A DNA stretch of 64,000 nucleotides. Origin: Benincasa hispida (taxonomy: Eukaryota > Streptophyta > Magnoliopsida > Cucurbitales > Cucurbitaceae). Each line of letters starts with the position of its first letter. The first letter of the stretch is position 1. Shown piece after piece: positions 46,075 to 57,882 of the stretch. The notes under the pieces are model-generated. The model saw only the letters and a program-made list of their open reading frames with translations. It was not told the DNA's origin and searched no databases. The stretch lies in the NCBI RefSeq assembly GCF_009727055.1, contig NC_052360.1, positions 68,379,103-68,443,102 of the forward strand, given 5' to 3'. A program made the position numbers and the translations under genes.

Positions 46075-48367
46075 TGTTGGGGTTGATGTCGTAAAGTCTC
46101 ATGTCCTGTAGTTTGTAAATAGTTTGTACGAACGCTTGTGATATATAATATATGATATTATACTTCACTTCTTCAATTTGCTCAGTTGTTTGTTTTATTT
46201 TCTTTACCACGAAACCAATAAACCTAAAATCCATGGTTATTTATATGTAACTTAAGCATGTGTGTGGTGACATACAAGTGAATCATGTCTTAAGTGATAA
46301 CCAAAATGGTCTGTAGTATATGGATAAAGGAGGGAAACCTTATCCTGGTAACCCTACAGATGCCGCCCGCTTTTTGCAATGGTCACAAGTGTTGTGACTT
46401 GTCACAGATGGTCTGATCCTAATCATTCGTGTAGGGGACATGCGAGCGAGGGCATCCTATAAAAAGAGTCTATATAAGACCTGACCACGAAATGTTAACG
46501 TCTCGTTATATAACACTGTTCATGACAGAGACTTCACTTCAATAGGATGACCATAGGTAACAGGACCTCAATCTTGAGTGACTTGGGAACTCCTACCATT
46601 GAGGGCGGTCCTTTGCATTGTATGGGTGCAAGTGACCAAGTCGTCGATTCAAACCTACCATTTTGGGGATTCGTCTGATTTGGGAGCTGGGAACTCAGCT
46701 ACACAAGATGGAATTCATTAATTCCCCGAGGCAGGGGTAAGTAAATAGATAGCCCCCTTAAGGGCCGATTTCTTAGTAAAACTGACATGCAAATTTTAAG
46801 TATTTATCATCATACAAGCTTAAACTTGGCAGATGTACAATGATGGACATAAGATGTACAATGATGTAAGCAATGACGCAAGATATATTGGCATAAACTT
46901 GGCAGGACATATAATGTATTCTAATTTTATGCCATACAACGAATGGATGAATGATGACTTTATTTTCTTTATGTGATATTACTTCTAGATATGCATTATA
47001 AATGAGAAACTTGTAGTATACTATGCGTTGGAACCAAGTATAATTCCACCGCAAGTTTCTTGGTGTGAACTGAGATCAAACACAGGGATTGTTTTAGGTT
47101 ATTGTGTTACATTTGTGATATATGCGACCAGGGGTTTTTCAAATTAATAAAAGTGTTGTTTGTACAAGTATTTAAAAATGCGATAAAGTAAATTATGCAG
47201 TAAAGTAAAGATAAGCGATAAAAATTCGGTAATAAAGTAAATTGTGATGAAAGTAAAGTGCGATAAAATAAACCTAAACTATGATGATACAAGATACAGG
47301 TTTCATGATACAAGATACTGAGGGTGAGACTAACTGTGAAGATTATACAAAGATCGTGTTATGCGGTGGCAAGTCTTATGTATGAAGCGGAAAGAGAAAA
47401 GGTAATTAGTACAAACATCGCAAGTTCCTTAATTGCGTTAAAGGCATAAGTACGGTTCCGCTTTTCCCTTGGCGTACACCTCTCAGTGATCGGCCGTGTT
47501 CCCACATCTCTACAGTGAAATAGGGACGAACATAATGAACGTAAGGTTGCTTCCATCTCTGGAAGTACTTCTTGCTTTAGTTAACGCATTCCTCTAACCT
47601 TCTCTCGACAGATCATAATGGCATTATCACTTTTGCTGTCACAGGTGAAGATGTCGTCTAGCATGTTTTAGCTAAACATCTTTATTTCTTTAGCACAGAT
47701 TAAGTTACTTGTTTAATTCATATTAATCACCAAGGGATTAAGAAAACATCATGGAGAAAATGATTTATGGAGGAATGAATATAGATAGAGAAGTGGAAAT
47801 GGAAATGATCGAGACATTGAATAATACTATTTAGTGTCTGATACATGTTTGTGAATGAAGAGATTAGAAAGATGAAATACAATTGATGAATGAGAGTTAG
47901 AAACAAATACAAATAAGTCCCAACGTCTTGGCACAGATCTACTATCTCCCACTTGCTAGTTTGTACTACATGATCATCCTTTCCTCCTCTCTCTACTAAT
48001 TCCATCAAAGTCCACTCTTTGGATTCTAACTCCGAGAATATCGAGGGATTCGAGTGGTGGTGTCATCCCCGGTTGTTCCTTGTTTGTGCGCTGTTGTTCG
48101 TGTAGACGATTGTGGTGCTGTTAGGCGACTGATTGTTGGGCGGTAAGGAGCGTAGAGGAGTCGCTTCCACTGGACTGAGTTCGAGTGAAGATTGTCTTCA
48201 ACTGGTATGTTTACTCAGTCCTTTTGTATTTTAATTGTTATAGCATGCCTATAATTAGTGTTACAATGCATATCTATTTGTTATAATGTGTGTGTGGTAA
48301 TTCGGTCACAATGAAATCAAAAAGATCCGAACCAACTCATGGATACTCTTGTTTAAGAGTTTCTTCA
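46075..48367 (+). repeat. 5' LTR of the inner Copia element, with foreign patch
   Basis: 2293 bp. 46075-46770 and 47937-48367 match the 3' LTR (54389-55085 and 56001-56427). The part between has been replaced. Followed at 48370-48381 by the primer site TGGTATCAAAGC. Confidence 0.9.
46770..47936 (+). mobile_element. Patch of Athila-like LTR sequence replacing part of the Copia LTR
   Basis: About 46980-47930 matches the LTR of the pol-less Athila-like element (24340-25310), without that LTR's ends. 46772-46979 matches nothing else seen here and has short internal repeats (GATGTACAATGATG twice, AAACTTGGCAG twice). The Copia sequence corresponding to 55086-56000 is absent. The ends lack the TG...CA structure and duplications of a transposition. 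Confidence 0.78.
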
Positions 48368-50268
48368 ATTGGTATCAAAGCCAGGTTACTGATATTGCAA
48401 TTTCATTGATGCAACGAATTGCATATACATTCACAGTGGGTGCACATCTGCTCTCTATTTAAATGTTAAATTGTTTGTGGATGTGTGGATTAATGGAATT
48501 TTTTGGGATGAAACCTCAGTTTGATTAATTCTTTTGCATTTTCAGTTAATTGTAAAGGCCCCTACTTTTTTTTGGGCATAATTAATTGTTATCGAGTTTG
48601 TAATTCAAAGCTAGTTTGAGTCTTGAGTCATTCGTGAAGATGTTTGGAGCAAGTGTTGCTGTTCTTCAAGGAAGAAAATGATCAAGAGTTGATCGGGTCG
48701 TGTAGACGATAGGGTAAGATCTCACTAAGTATCGGATGCTCGGGTTTCGTTTAACGCACGCGTGGATTAGACGATCGTTTAGCTCAGCAAGCTTCATCGC
48801 TTAGTACCTGACGGAGTAAAGTACTAGACAGAGTAACACACGGTAAATCATTTATCTTTTTGCCACGTTAAACGATCACCTAGACGATCAGACTTCACAT
48901 CCTCGTTGTCACCTAAGTGATCGTTTAGTTTTTCCCACTATCGTCTAGTGTGCGCTAAGCGATCGTTTACCTAAAATCACGGTTTCTTATAGTAATGATC
49001 GGACATTGCATGAAACATGACATATAGGTTTCTTTATAAACTATATAAACACGTAGTTATGCGGAATGTGTTTTAGTTTTTTCTTTTTAAGGGTTAATGA
49101 GAAATTAGAACTAAAAGCAATAAGAAAGACATGCATGCTCACTTAGGTTTAATTTATGGTTTTAAAATGCTTAAAACTTAGATGACATAGACCTAAGATC
49201 ACGGTTCTAATATGATTAACAACCCTTAGGCTTTTATCTTTTAATCAATTTAATAGGATTAAATTGACTAATAAAAGGTTCAAGTGTAGAAAATCTATCT
49301 ATAAGAGACCTTTTGTCTAAGGCGGGTTTTGTCTAGGCTGGGGTAATTAAGTTGACAGAAACGTAACACCCCTACCTAGGAACTTACCTAGAAAGGTGAA
49401 TTAGCTAGATTTGATGAATGCATGCAACATTAAAGTGTTTCAATGTGTCTACTTGAACTTGTTCATTTTTTCATAAACAAAAGTTGTTTATAAGCAGACT
49501 TAAGAAGATGACTGAGACTAAAATCAGTAGCCAGATTTTCTAGGTTCATGAACCTCTAGGTAGAACATTCAGTGGGAGGTAATTGAGGCCTATGATGTTT
49601 CCTTTAATCCTTTCATGTTTTTCCTATATAGTCCACACCGTGAAATCTACCCTCGGCCTTGTGGCACCCTGGAAGTGTCCCCCTAAAGGATGATTTTTGG
49701 GTAGGTCAATATCAAGGTGGATGGAGAGAGTGTTCATAGTAATTGGGAGTGAGAAGTGCGACAACGTATCCCACGATCTCCCTTGTTGGATTGAATAAAG
49801 TTACTTCACATTGCCTCGAGGCATCTTGAGAGTGTCCCCCTATAGGATGGCAGTTTTGCACGTTTATTTATTTGATCTTCTGAAAGAGGATAAGGTTACT
49901 TAGTCTTTTTTCCTAATTTTCTTCTTCCCTACGGTGGGCTCATTAGGGCGGGATTCTGGCACTGAAAGCGAGGGGTCACACTTACGCATAATTGATAAAG
50001 GTTAACAGTTCTAGACCAAATAAATGGTGGTTGTTACGTTCAGTTCCAAGAGTTGGTCCTACCTAATGGTTTAGCAGGTCTCATCCTAGTGAAGGGGCAT
50101 CTGATCACCCTACCGGTGACGTTTGTCCTGCCTTGCTGGGGCATCATTGCAAAATAGAAGTCTTACTCTTAGGGTACTTGAAACTGTTTTGCAAAATTAA
50201 TTTGTTAAAATGTCGTTTAGCAAAATCTAATAAAAGTTTTGTTCGTTTTTCAACAACATTTTTTGAAA
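48368..50268 (+). mobile_element. 5' leader of the inner Copia element
   Basis: Primer site at 48370-48381, then an untranslated leader of about 1.9 kb with no coding frame. 48690-48970 holds the CGATCGTTTAG-type motif cluster, and 49120-49380 matches the start of the window in inverse orientation. 49640-50150 includes two similar blocks around 'gtgtccccctaWaggatg' (49675, 49830). Confidence 0.72.
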
Positions 50269-51200
50269 ATGGCCACAACCACATGAACTTTTCTTAGTGC
50301 CAAGAAATTAATTGGCGATAACTTTTCGACATGGAAACATATGGTCATGACGATATTGATCATCGAGGATCTCATGTTTGCCTTTACGGAGGTTTTTCCT
50401 TTTATTCCAGCTCCGAATGCCCCTCGAAGTGTTCGAGAGGCATAAGAGCGATGGACATAGGAAAACGAGAAGGCCCGAGCCTATATCTTGGCAAGTCTTA
50501 ATGGCGTCTTCCCCAAGAAGCATGAGCCCATGGTCTCAGCACATGAGATCATGGAGTCCCTGCAGGGAATGTTTGGAAAATCGTCCGAGCAGCTCCAGAA
50601 CGAGGCTCTTAAGTATATATTCAACTCCAAAATGGAAGAAGGCACCTTTGTTCGTGAACACGTGCTTAACATGATGGTCCACTTCAATGTGGCAAGAGTT
50701 GAATGGGTCTACCATCGATGAGGACAGCCAGGTTAGCATATTTCTGCATTCTTTGTCGGAGAGCTTCTTGCACTTTTTTATTAATGTGATTCTTAACAAA
50801 GTGAAATACAACCTCACAACTTTCCTCAATGAATTGTAGGCCTACCAACCTTTACTGAATAGTAAGGAGAGGAAGAAGGCTGAAGCAAATGTTGCTTCAT
50901 CTTCTAGGACATTCCATAGAGGTTCAACCTCGGGAACGAAGTCTGTACCTTCTCTTTCTAACTCTGATAAGGGGAAGAAGAAGAAGAGTGGTAAGGGGAA
51001 AGGGAAGACGCCTGCTAACCTGTCACATGTTGCCCTAAGAAGGTGTCCACCATCGGTTGAAAAGGGAAAATGTTTCTACTGCAACCAGGATGGACACTAA
51101 AAGAGGAACTGTCCTCGTTGGCTCAAGGAAAGGAAGGCCGCTAAGGCTAAGGCTAGGGTTAAGGAAAATAATGGTAAATATGATTTACTTTTACTTGAAA
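50269..51200 (+). pseudogene. Copia gag of the inner element (broken)
   Basis: From ATG 50269: MATTT, a TGA, TFLSAKKLIGDNFSTWKHM, EDLMFAFTEVFPFIP, two stops, ENEKARAYILASLNGVFPKK, MESLQGMFGKSSEQLQNEAL and FVREHVLNMMVHFNVA, then a frameshift near 50695. The zinc knuckle near 51070 reads CFYCNQDGH-stop-KRNCP; the stop TAA replaces the usual Trp. It is the gag family of the N-terminus at 12411-12840. Confidence 0.83.
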
Positions 51201-52861
51201 CTTGCTTAGTGGAGAATGATGATTCTGCCTGGATAATTTATTTGAGCTCCACTAATCACGTTTTTTCTTCTTTTCAGGGGATTAGGTCCTTGCGACAACT
51301 GTAGACTTGTGAGATGACGATACAAGTGCGCACCAGACACGTCGTCTCAGCTGTAGCAGTGGGAGGGATCCAGTTATCTTTACATAATAGGTTTCTTATT
51401 TTAAATGATTTATATATTGTTCCTGAACTTAAGAGAAATTTATTTCTATAAAGTGCTTTCTACAATGTAAATACACTATTTCATTTAATGTGGATAAATT
51501 GTTTACTCATAAAGATGGTCATCATATTTGTACAGCGTATCTGGAAAATAACTTGTATGTGCTAAGACTGTTGCCATTAGTTCCCTCCATAACAAAGAAT
51601 TGTTTAAAACTATCGTAACTCAAACTAAACGTCAACGAATATCTCCAAAAGAAAATGCTCAAATTTGGCACCTTCGATTAGGGCACATCAATCTCAATAG
51701 GATTGAGAGATTGTTGAAGAATGGACTTCTAAGTGAGTTAGAAGAAAATTCTTTACAGGTGTGCGAATCTAGCCTTGAGAGTATGATGTCAAAACGACCT
51801 TTTACTGGAAAAGGTTATCGAGCCAAAGAGCCTCTTAAGTTAATACATTCTGATCTTTGTAGTCCGATGAATGTGCGAGCCCGAGGTGGCTATGAATATT
51901 TTATCAGTTTTACTTATGATTACTCTAGGTATGGGTAAGTTTATCTTATGCAACGGAAGTCTGAATCCTTTGAAAAGTTCAAAGAGTTCAAGGTCGAAGT
52001 TGAAAACGCATTGGATAGATGGATTAAAACACTTCGATCGAATGGAGGTGGAGTGTTTTTGGATTTGCAATTCCAGGAATATTTGATAGAACATGGAATC
52101 GTTTCCCAACTCTCAACGCCAGGTAGACCTGAGCAAAATGGTGTAGCGGAGAGGAGAAATAGAACCTTGTTGGACATGGTTCATTCAGTGATGAGTTACG
52201 CTTCCTTTCTGGACTTGTTTTGGGGTTTCGTAGTGGAGACTGCAGTATACATACTCAACTGTGTTCCCTTCAAGAGTGTTGTGAGAACACCTCTAGAGTT
52301 TTGGAATAGGAGTAAAGTTAGTTTACGTCACTTACGCATTTAGGGTTGCCCTACATATGTGTTTGAGGCAAATCCCAAGAAGTTGGAACCACGGTCGAGG
52401 TTATGCCTTTTTGTAGGCTACCCCAAAGGTACACGAGGGGGTTATTTTTATGATCCGTCGGAAAATAGGGTGTTTGTTTCCACGACTACTACTTTCCTAG
52501 AGAAGGATCATATTAGAGAGCATAGTCCACGAAGTAAAGTCGTGTTGCGTGAGCTTTGCAATGAAACTACTGAAACTTCAACAAGATTTGTTGAAGAGCC
52601 TGCTTCATCAGTAAGAGTTGTTGATGAGAGATCATCTAGTAGGTCAGTTCCACCTCAAGAGTTGAGGGAACCTCGATGCAGTGGAAGGGTTGCGAACCCA
52701 CCCGTTCGCTATCTGGGTTTCACGAAAATCCTTGCTATGGTAGTAAATGGCAACGTTGAGGATCTGTTGTCATATTAGAAGACAATGGATGATATAGACC
52801 AAGATGAATGGGTCAAGGTCATTGATCTCGAGATGGAGTCAATATACTTCAACTCAATATG
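51201..52861 (+). pseudogene. Copia protease remnant and integrase of the inner element (broken)
   Basis: The protease active site reads WIIYLSSTNHV (51230), where WIIDSGATNHV is expected, so the catalytic Asp is gone. Integrase: IWHLRLGHINLNRIERLL, CESSLESMMSKR (one Cys of the CxxC finger is now Ser), HSDLCSPMNVRARGGY (first Asp), then KTLRSNGGGVFLDLQ where SDRGGEYxD is usual (second Asp now Asn), EQNGVAERRNRTLL (Glu kept), a TAG for Trp in RIxGCP (52341), and FVGYPKGTRGGYFYDPSENR. The tail ends near MDDIDQDEWVKVI. Confidence 0.86.
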
Positions 52862-53690
52862 GGAGTTGTAAATGGGTCTACAAGCGCAAACGGGGTGCTG
52901 ATGGGAAGGTACAAACTTTCAAGGCTCAACTTGTGGCAAAGGGTTATACCCAGGTAGAGGGAGTCGACTATGAGGATATTTTCTTGCCTGTTTCCATGTT
53001 AAAGTCAATCTGCATCCTCCTATCCATTGCAGCTTATTATAATTATGAGATCGGGAAAATGGATGTCAAGACGGCCTTTCTGAATGGCAATCTTGAGGAG
53101 ACTATTTACATGGTGCAACCAGAGGGATTCAAACCCAAGGTCAAGAGCAAAAGGTTTGCAAGCTAAATCGGTCCATTTATGGGCTGAAACAAGCATCTAG
53201 ATCTTGGAATATACAGTTTGATACTGCGATCAAGTCGTATGGCTTTGACCATAACGTTGATGAATCTTGTGTTTACAAGAAGATCATCTACGCTTCAGTA
53301 GTCTTCTTAATGTTGTATGTAGACAATATACTACTCATTAGGAATGATGTAGATCTACTGACTGTAATTAAGAACTTGCTAGCAACCCAATTCCAAATGA
53401 AAGATTTGGGAGAGGCTCAGTTTGTTCTAGGTATACAGATCTTTTGGGATCGTAAGAACAAAGTGCTAGCACTGTCTCAGGCATCGTACATTGAAAAGAT
53501 ATTGCTCAAGTACTCGATGCAGGACTCCAAGAGGGGCCTACTGCCATTCAAGCATGGAGTCACTTTGTCTAAGGACATGTGTCCTAAGATGCCTCAAAAG
53601 GTTGAGGAGATGAGATGTGTCCCATATGCATCTGTCGTTAGCAGTTTGATGTACGCAATGCTCTATACTAGACCATCTGTGAAGTGAAGA
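52862..53690 (+). pseudogene. Copia reverse transcriptase of the inner element (active site altered)
   Basis: Reads GSCKWVYKRKRGADGKVQTF, KAQLVAKGYTQVEGVDYEDIF, MDVKTAFLNGNLEETIYMVQ, then a frameshift near 53150 and a shifted GLKQASRSW block. From 53310 the active site reads MLYVDNILLIRND: YVDN in place of YVDD, losing a catalytic Asp. FQMKDLGEAQFVLGIQIF and YSMQDSKRGLLPFKHG follow, and the ORF ends at 53687. Confidence 0.88.
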
Positions 53691-54290
53691 ACATCCTCAA
53701 GTATCTTCAGAGAACGAGGGACTACATGCTTGTGTATGGATCTAGGGGTTTGATCCTTACTTGATACATGGATTCTAACTTTCAGACTGATAGGGACTCT
53801 CGTAAGTCCACTTAAGGGTCAGTCTTCGCTCTTAACGGATGAGCTGTAGTGTGGCGAAGCACTAAGCAGGGGTACATCGCTAACTACACTATGGCTGTCT
53901 CTTATACACATCTAGATGTGTATAAGAGACAGACACTATGGAGGTGGAGTACGTAGCGGCTTGCGAAGCTGCTAAGGAGGCCGTCTGGCTCAGGAAGTTC
54001 TTGACAGAACTGGAAATTGTTCCAGATATGTCTAGGCCCATTACCCTCTATTGTGATAATAGTGGGGAACTAGCGAACTCAAGGAGCCTCGGAGTCACAG
54101 GCGCGGCAAACACATAAAGTAGAAATATCATATGGTCTGAGAGATAGTGCATCAAGGGGATGTGATCGTCATGAAGATTGCTTCGGAGCACAATGTTGCT
54201 GATCCGTTTATGAAGGCTCTCACGGCTACAGTGTTTGAGGGTCACCTTCAGATTATGGGTCTACAGGATCGCCCGCGACTGGACTAGGGC
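53691..54290 (+). pseudogene. Copia RNase H of the inner element, with adapter insertion
   Basis: Reads a frame with stops (YLQRTRDYMLVYGSR, then KQGYIANYTM) to 53894, where 47 foreign or duplicated bases intervene (53895-53941). It then continues EVEYVAACEAAKEAVWLRKF, TLYCDNSGELANSRSL and EHNVADPFMKAL, ending RPRLD before 54286. Removing the 47 bases restores one frame across the catalytic EVEYVAA block, so the interruption is not old decay. Confidence 0.85.
53886..53941. other. Tn5 mosaic-end (Nextera) adapter left in the assembly, with 9-bp duplication
   Basis: CTGTCTCTTATACACATCT (53895-53913) is followed directly by its reverse complement AGATGTGTATAAGAGACAG (53914-53932). These are the 19-bp Tn5 mosaic ends in the arrangement of the Nextera junction adapter. 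ACACTATGG occurs on both sides (53886-53894 and 53933-53941), the 9-bp duplication Tn5 makes. This is laboratory sequence, not plant DNA. Confidence 0.97.
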
Positions 54291-54388
54291 AAGTGGGAGA
54301 TTTTCTTGTACTAGGCTTTTACGCCCTAGTTTATTCTTTTGTACTAGTTTTATGTATACCCCACTACGCTTTAGGATAAGAGGGAGAT

Positions 54389-56427
54389 TGTTGGGGTTGA
54401 TGGCCTAAAGTCTCGTGTCCTGTAGTTTATAAACAGTTTATACGAACGCTTGTGATGTATAATATATGATATTTTACTTCACTTTTTCAATTTGCTCAGT
54501 TGTTTGTTTTAGTTGCTTTACCACAAAACCAATAAACCTAAAATCCCTAGTTATCTGTATGTAACTTAATCATGTATGTGATGACATACAAGGGAATCAT
54601 GTCTTAAGTGATAACTAAAATGGTTTGTAGTATATGGATAAATGAGGGAAACCTTATCCTGGTAATGCTATAGATGCAACCCGCTTTGTGTAATGGTCAC
54701 AAATGTTGTGACTTGTCACAGATGGTCTGATCCTGATCATTCGGTAAGGGACATGCGAGAGGGAGCGTCCTATATAAAGAGTCTGTATAAGACCTAACCA
54801 TGAAATGTTAACGTCTCGTTATATAACACCGTTCATGATAAAGACTTCACTTCACTAGGATGACCATAGGTAACATGACCTCAATCCTGAGTGACTTGGG
54901 AACTCCTGCCATTGAGGGCAGTCCTTTGATTTGCATGGGTGCGAGTGGCCAGGTCGCCAACTCAAACCTACTACTTTGGGGATTCATCTAATTTGGCAGC
55001 TAGGAACTCAACTATACAAGATGGAATTCACTCCTTCCCCAAAGTAAGGGCAAGTAGATAGATGGCTCCCTTAAGGGCTGATTCTAGGGCTTAAACGATG
55101 TGGCGCCACACACCTTCTCTTGGCTCGAGAGGTGTTCACAAATAATTGGACTATGTTGTATTATTCATTAGAGGAATTAGTGGTACTTAAGGAGTAAGGT
55201 GTAACTATAGGGGCAAAACTGTAAATTGGCCTAGGTGTATTTACAAGTATCTCTGAAGGATCATCGTACTCATGATTGGTTATATTCGATGGACATAGAA
55301 ATATATTCGTGGTAAGAAAAGTTCAGCTGTTGGTCTTTAGTGGAATGTCTTGCAATTAACGGATGGTGGATCTCGTGGCTAAAGAGTTTAGTCGGCTATT
55401 CACATACGATTGGACCTTCGAGCCACAAGCCCATAAGGTCCCCTTGATAGCTTAGATAAAGTCGAGAATAAGTTTTTGGGTCAGCTTTAAATGTTCAAAT
55501 TGACAAGAGGGAGCTCGATTATATATTATATAATTGAACTGGTTAATTTTATTTGATATAATTGACTAAATGTATGAGATACATTATTTTGGAGGAAAAT
55601 ATATATAAATATGATTTATATCAAGTAGAGGAGAAATTAATATAGTAGATATATGATATCAAACTATAGGTTAAGAATATAATTTGATTATATTAATTAA
55701 TTAATTAATTAGGCAGTTATGTGATAATTGGCAAAGAATTTCTCCAAAATCGTGAGAAAGTGGGAAGATCGAATTTGGTTCTTGTAACTGATGAATAAAA
55801 TGAATTTTTTTTTTCATTTGGTAAGAAGTTTGAAAATTCGCTCATAGTGTGAAAACTTCATGATCGCTTAGCGTTGAGAGCCTAAACGATCGCTTACCTA
55901 TTCTAAACGATCGCTTAACATTTTCTAGACGACCGCTTAGTAAAACCTACACAATCATGTACCTTTTCCGAAATGACAAGTACCCAATTATACGATAGTC
56001 ATCTACTATCTCCCACTTGTTTGTTCGTACTACACGATCATTCTTTCCTCCTCCATCTACCAATTCCATCAAAGTCCACCTTTGGATTCTCACTCTGAGA
56101 ATACCGAGGGCTTCGAGTGGTGGTGTCGTCCTCGGTTACTGCTTGTTCGTGCGCTGTCGTTCGTCTAGACGATCGTGGTGCTATTAGGAGACTGATTGCT
56201 AGGGGATAAGAAGTGTAGAGGATTCGCTTCCGCTAGACTGAGTTCGAGAAAAGATTCATTTATCTGGTACATTTACTCAGTCCTTTTGTATTTTAATTGT
56301 TATAGCATGCCTATAATTAGTGTTACAATTCATATCTATCTATTAGAATATGTGTGTGGTAATTCAGTCACAATGAAATCGAAAAGATCCGAAGTCGCTC
56401 ATGGATACTCTTGTAAGAGATCCTTCA
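54389..56427 (+). repeat. 3' LTR of the inner Copia element (2039 bp)
   Basis: Starts TGTTGGGGTTG after the polypurine tract, ends CCTTCA, followed by the AGAGG duplication. It retains the LTR section lost from the 5' LTR (55086-56000), including CGATCGCTTA-type motifs at 55860-55960. Confidence 0.93.
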
Positions 56428-56432
56428 AGAGG

Positions 56433-56800
56433 AAGTTGATATATAGAAGAGACATTACCTTTGGAGAAGAAGAGATGTTTAAGCAAAAGGAGAAGAGGCT
56501 TAAGGATGAAGCTGAGACATCTACAACAAGAATTGAGGTGGAGTTAACTACTGAGAAATCAATGGAACCTAACTTAGCTAGTGACACAGGAGAAGATGAG
56601 GAACAAGCAGGGGAACAAGAGGAGACTATTAATCAGCAACCAAACTTGAGTCAGTATGCCTTAGCCAGGGATAGACAAAGGAGAACCATTACCCCTCCAA
56701 CCAAATATACTGAAATGAACTATATGAATTTAGTTCTAAATGTTGTTGTGGCTTCTACTGACCAAGAACCAACAACTTTTGAATAAGCAACAAGTTGTTC
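56433..56800 (+). pseudogene. Integrase C-terminus of the outer Copia element (after the insertion)
   Basis: Continues the interrupted integrase as RRDITFGEEEMFKQKEK, the conserved end of the GKR-type Copia integrase module, then an acidic Glu/Thr-rich linker (DEAETSTTRIEVELTTEK..., DTGEDEEQAGEQEE) and YALARDRQRRTITPPTKY, the usual lead-in to RT. The open frame visible from 56196 begins inside the inner element's LTR and is a chimera, not a gene start. Confidence 0.82.
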
Positions 56801-57882
56801 TAATGCAAGGAGCTGGATAAAAGCCATGAATTGAGGAAATGCATTCACTAAATGTGAATGATACTTGGCCTATAGCTCCTCTACCTAAGGGTTATAAACC
56901 AATAGCTTCCAAATAGGTTTTCAAACTCAAAGAAGGTGCATCCTATGATCAGAAACATAGGTATAAGGCAAGTTAGTCGCAAAGAGGTTTACACAGAAGG
57001 AAGGAATAGATTACTCAGATATTTTCTCTCTAGTTATCAAACAAACTTCTATAAGGCTTCTCTTATCCTTGGTTTCTCAAAATAATTTATAATTGTATCA
57101 ATTAGATGTGAAAACTGCCTTCCTTCATAGGCATCTAGAAGAGACAATCTACATGATGCAACCTAAGGGATTTGAAGTTAAAGAAAAAGAGAATTTCTAT
57201 TGCTTACTCAACAAGAAAATCTATGGGCTAAAACAATCACCTAGGTGTTGGTATAGAAGGTTCCATGACTATATATATCTAGCATTGGATTCAAAAGAAG
57301 TTCCTATGATATATGTGTTTATGTAAATACAAGTTCCTACAAGGACAAGGTTTACTTACTCATATATGTGGATGACATGTTACTGGTGGGTGGGTCCAAG
57401 GAAGACTTAACTCATGTTAAAAACATACTAAAAAGAGAGTTTGACATGAAAGACTTAGGAGAAGCAAGCAAAGTTCTAGGGATTGAGATCCTAAGGAACA
57501 AAGAGGAGTCTATCTTAAGCATCAACCAGTTTAACTACTGTGAGAAGATCCTAAAAAGGCTCAACCTAAGTTATGCTAAACCTATAAGCTTGCCTATTGC
57601 TCAGCACTTCAAGTTATTCTCAGCCAATTTTCCTAAAGATTTTGACCTAGAACATCAAAAACAGATGCCTATTATACCCTATAATCAGGCAGTTGGAAAC
57701 CTAGTGTATTTAATAATTTTTACCAAACCTTATTTCTCATACTCAGCTAGTCTTGTTAGTAGGTATATGTCTAACCCAAGTAAGAAACACCGAGAGGCCA
57801 CTAAATGGATCCTAAGATACTTAGTTTGGTCTAAAAACTCAAGACTAGTCTACCAAAAATCAGCTGAACCGAACTTATAGCT
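56801..57882 (+). pseudogene. Copia reverse transcriptase of the outer element (broken)
   Basis: In scattered frames: LVAKRFTQKEGIDYSDIF (about 56970), YQLDVKTAFLHRHLEETIYM (57093), CLLNKKIYGLKQSPRCWYRRF, then LLIYVDDMLLVGGSKEDL with intact YVDD (57360), MKDLGEASKVLGIEILRNKE, YAKPISLPIAQHFKLF, AVGNLVYL and SLVSRYMSNPSKKHREATKW. The block before 56960 has several stops, and two frameshifts occur near 57320. Confidence 0.87.

Larger units (their letters stand above)
46075..56427 (+). mobile_element. Copia element nested in the integrase of another Copia element
   Basis: LTRs 46075-48367 and 54389-56427, TGTTGGGGTTGATG...TTCA, with perfect 5-bp target duplications AGAGG at 46070-46074 and 56428-56432. 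Inside are a primer site, long leader, gag, protease, integrase, RT, RNase H and a polypurine tract (AGGATAAGAGGGAGA, 54373-54387). It belongs to the same family as the minus-strand element at 1-3570. Catalytic residues of protease, integrase and RT are altered, and many stops are present. The 5' LTR has a foreign patch (46770-47936). Confidence 0.94.

Noticed and set aside
53895..53932. 38-bp perfect palindrome as a natural regulatory hairpin or bacterial transposon remnant
   Set aside because: Both halves equal the 19-bp Tn5 mosaic end used in sequencing libraries, and the 9-bp duplication with restored frame on removal point to an adapter artefact.
56196..56434. ORF start inside the inner Copia 3' LTR running into the outer element's integrase tail
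   Set aside because: The frame crosses the insertion boundary at 56427/56433. It is a junction artefact of nesting, not a new gene.
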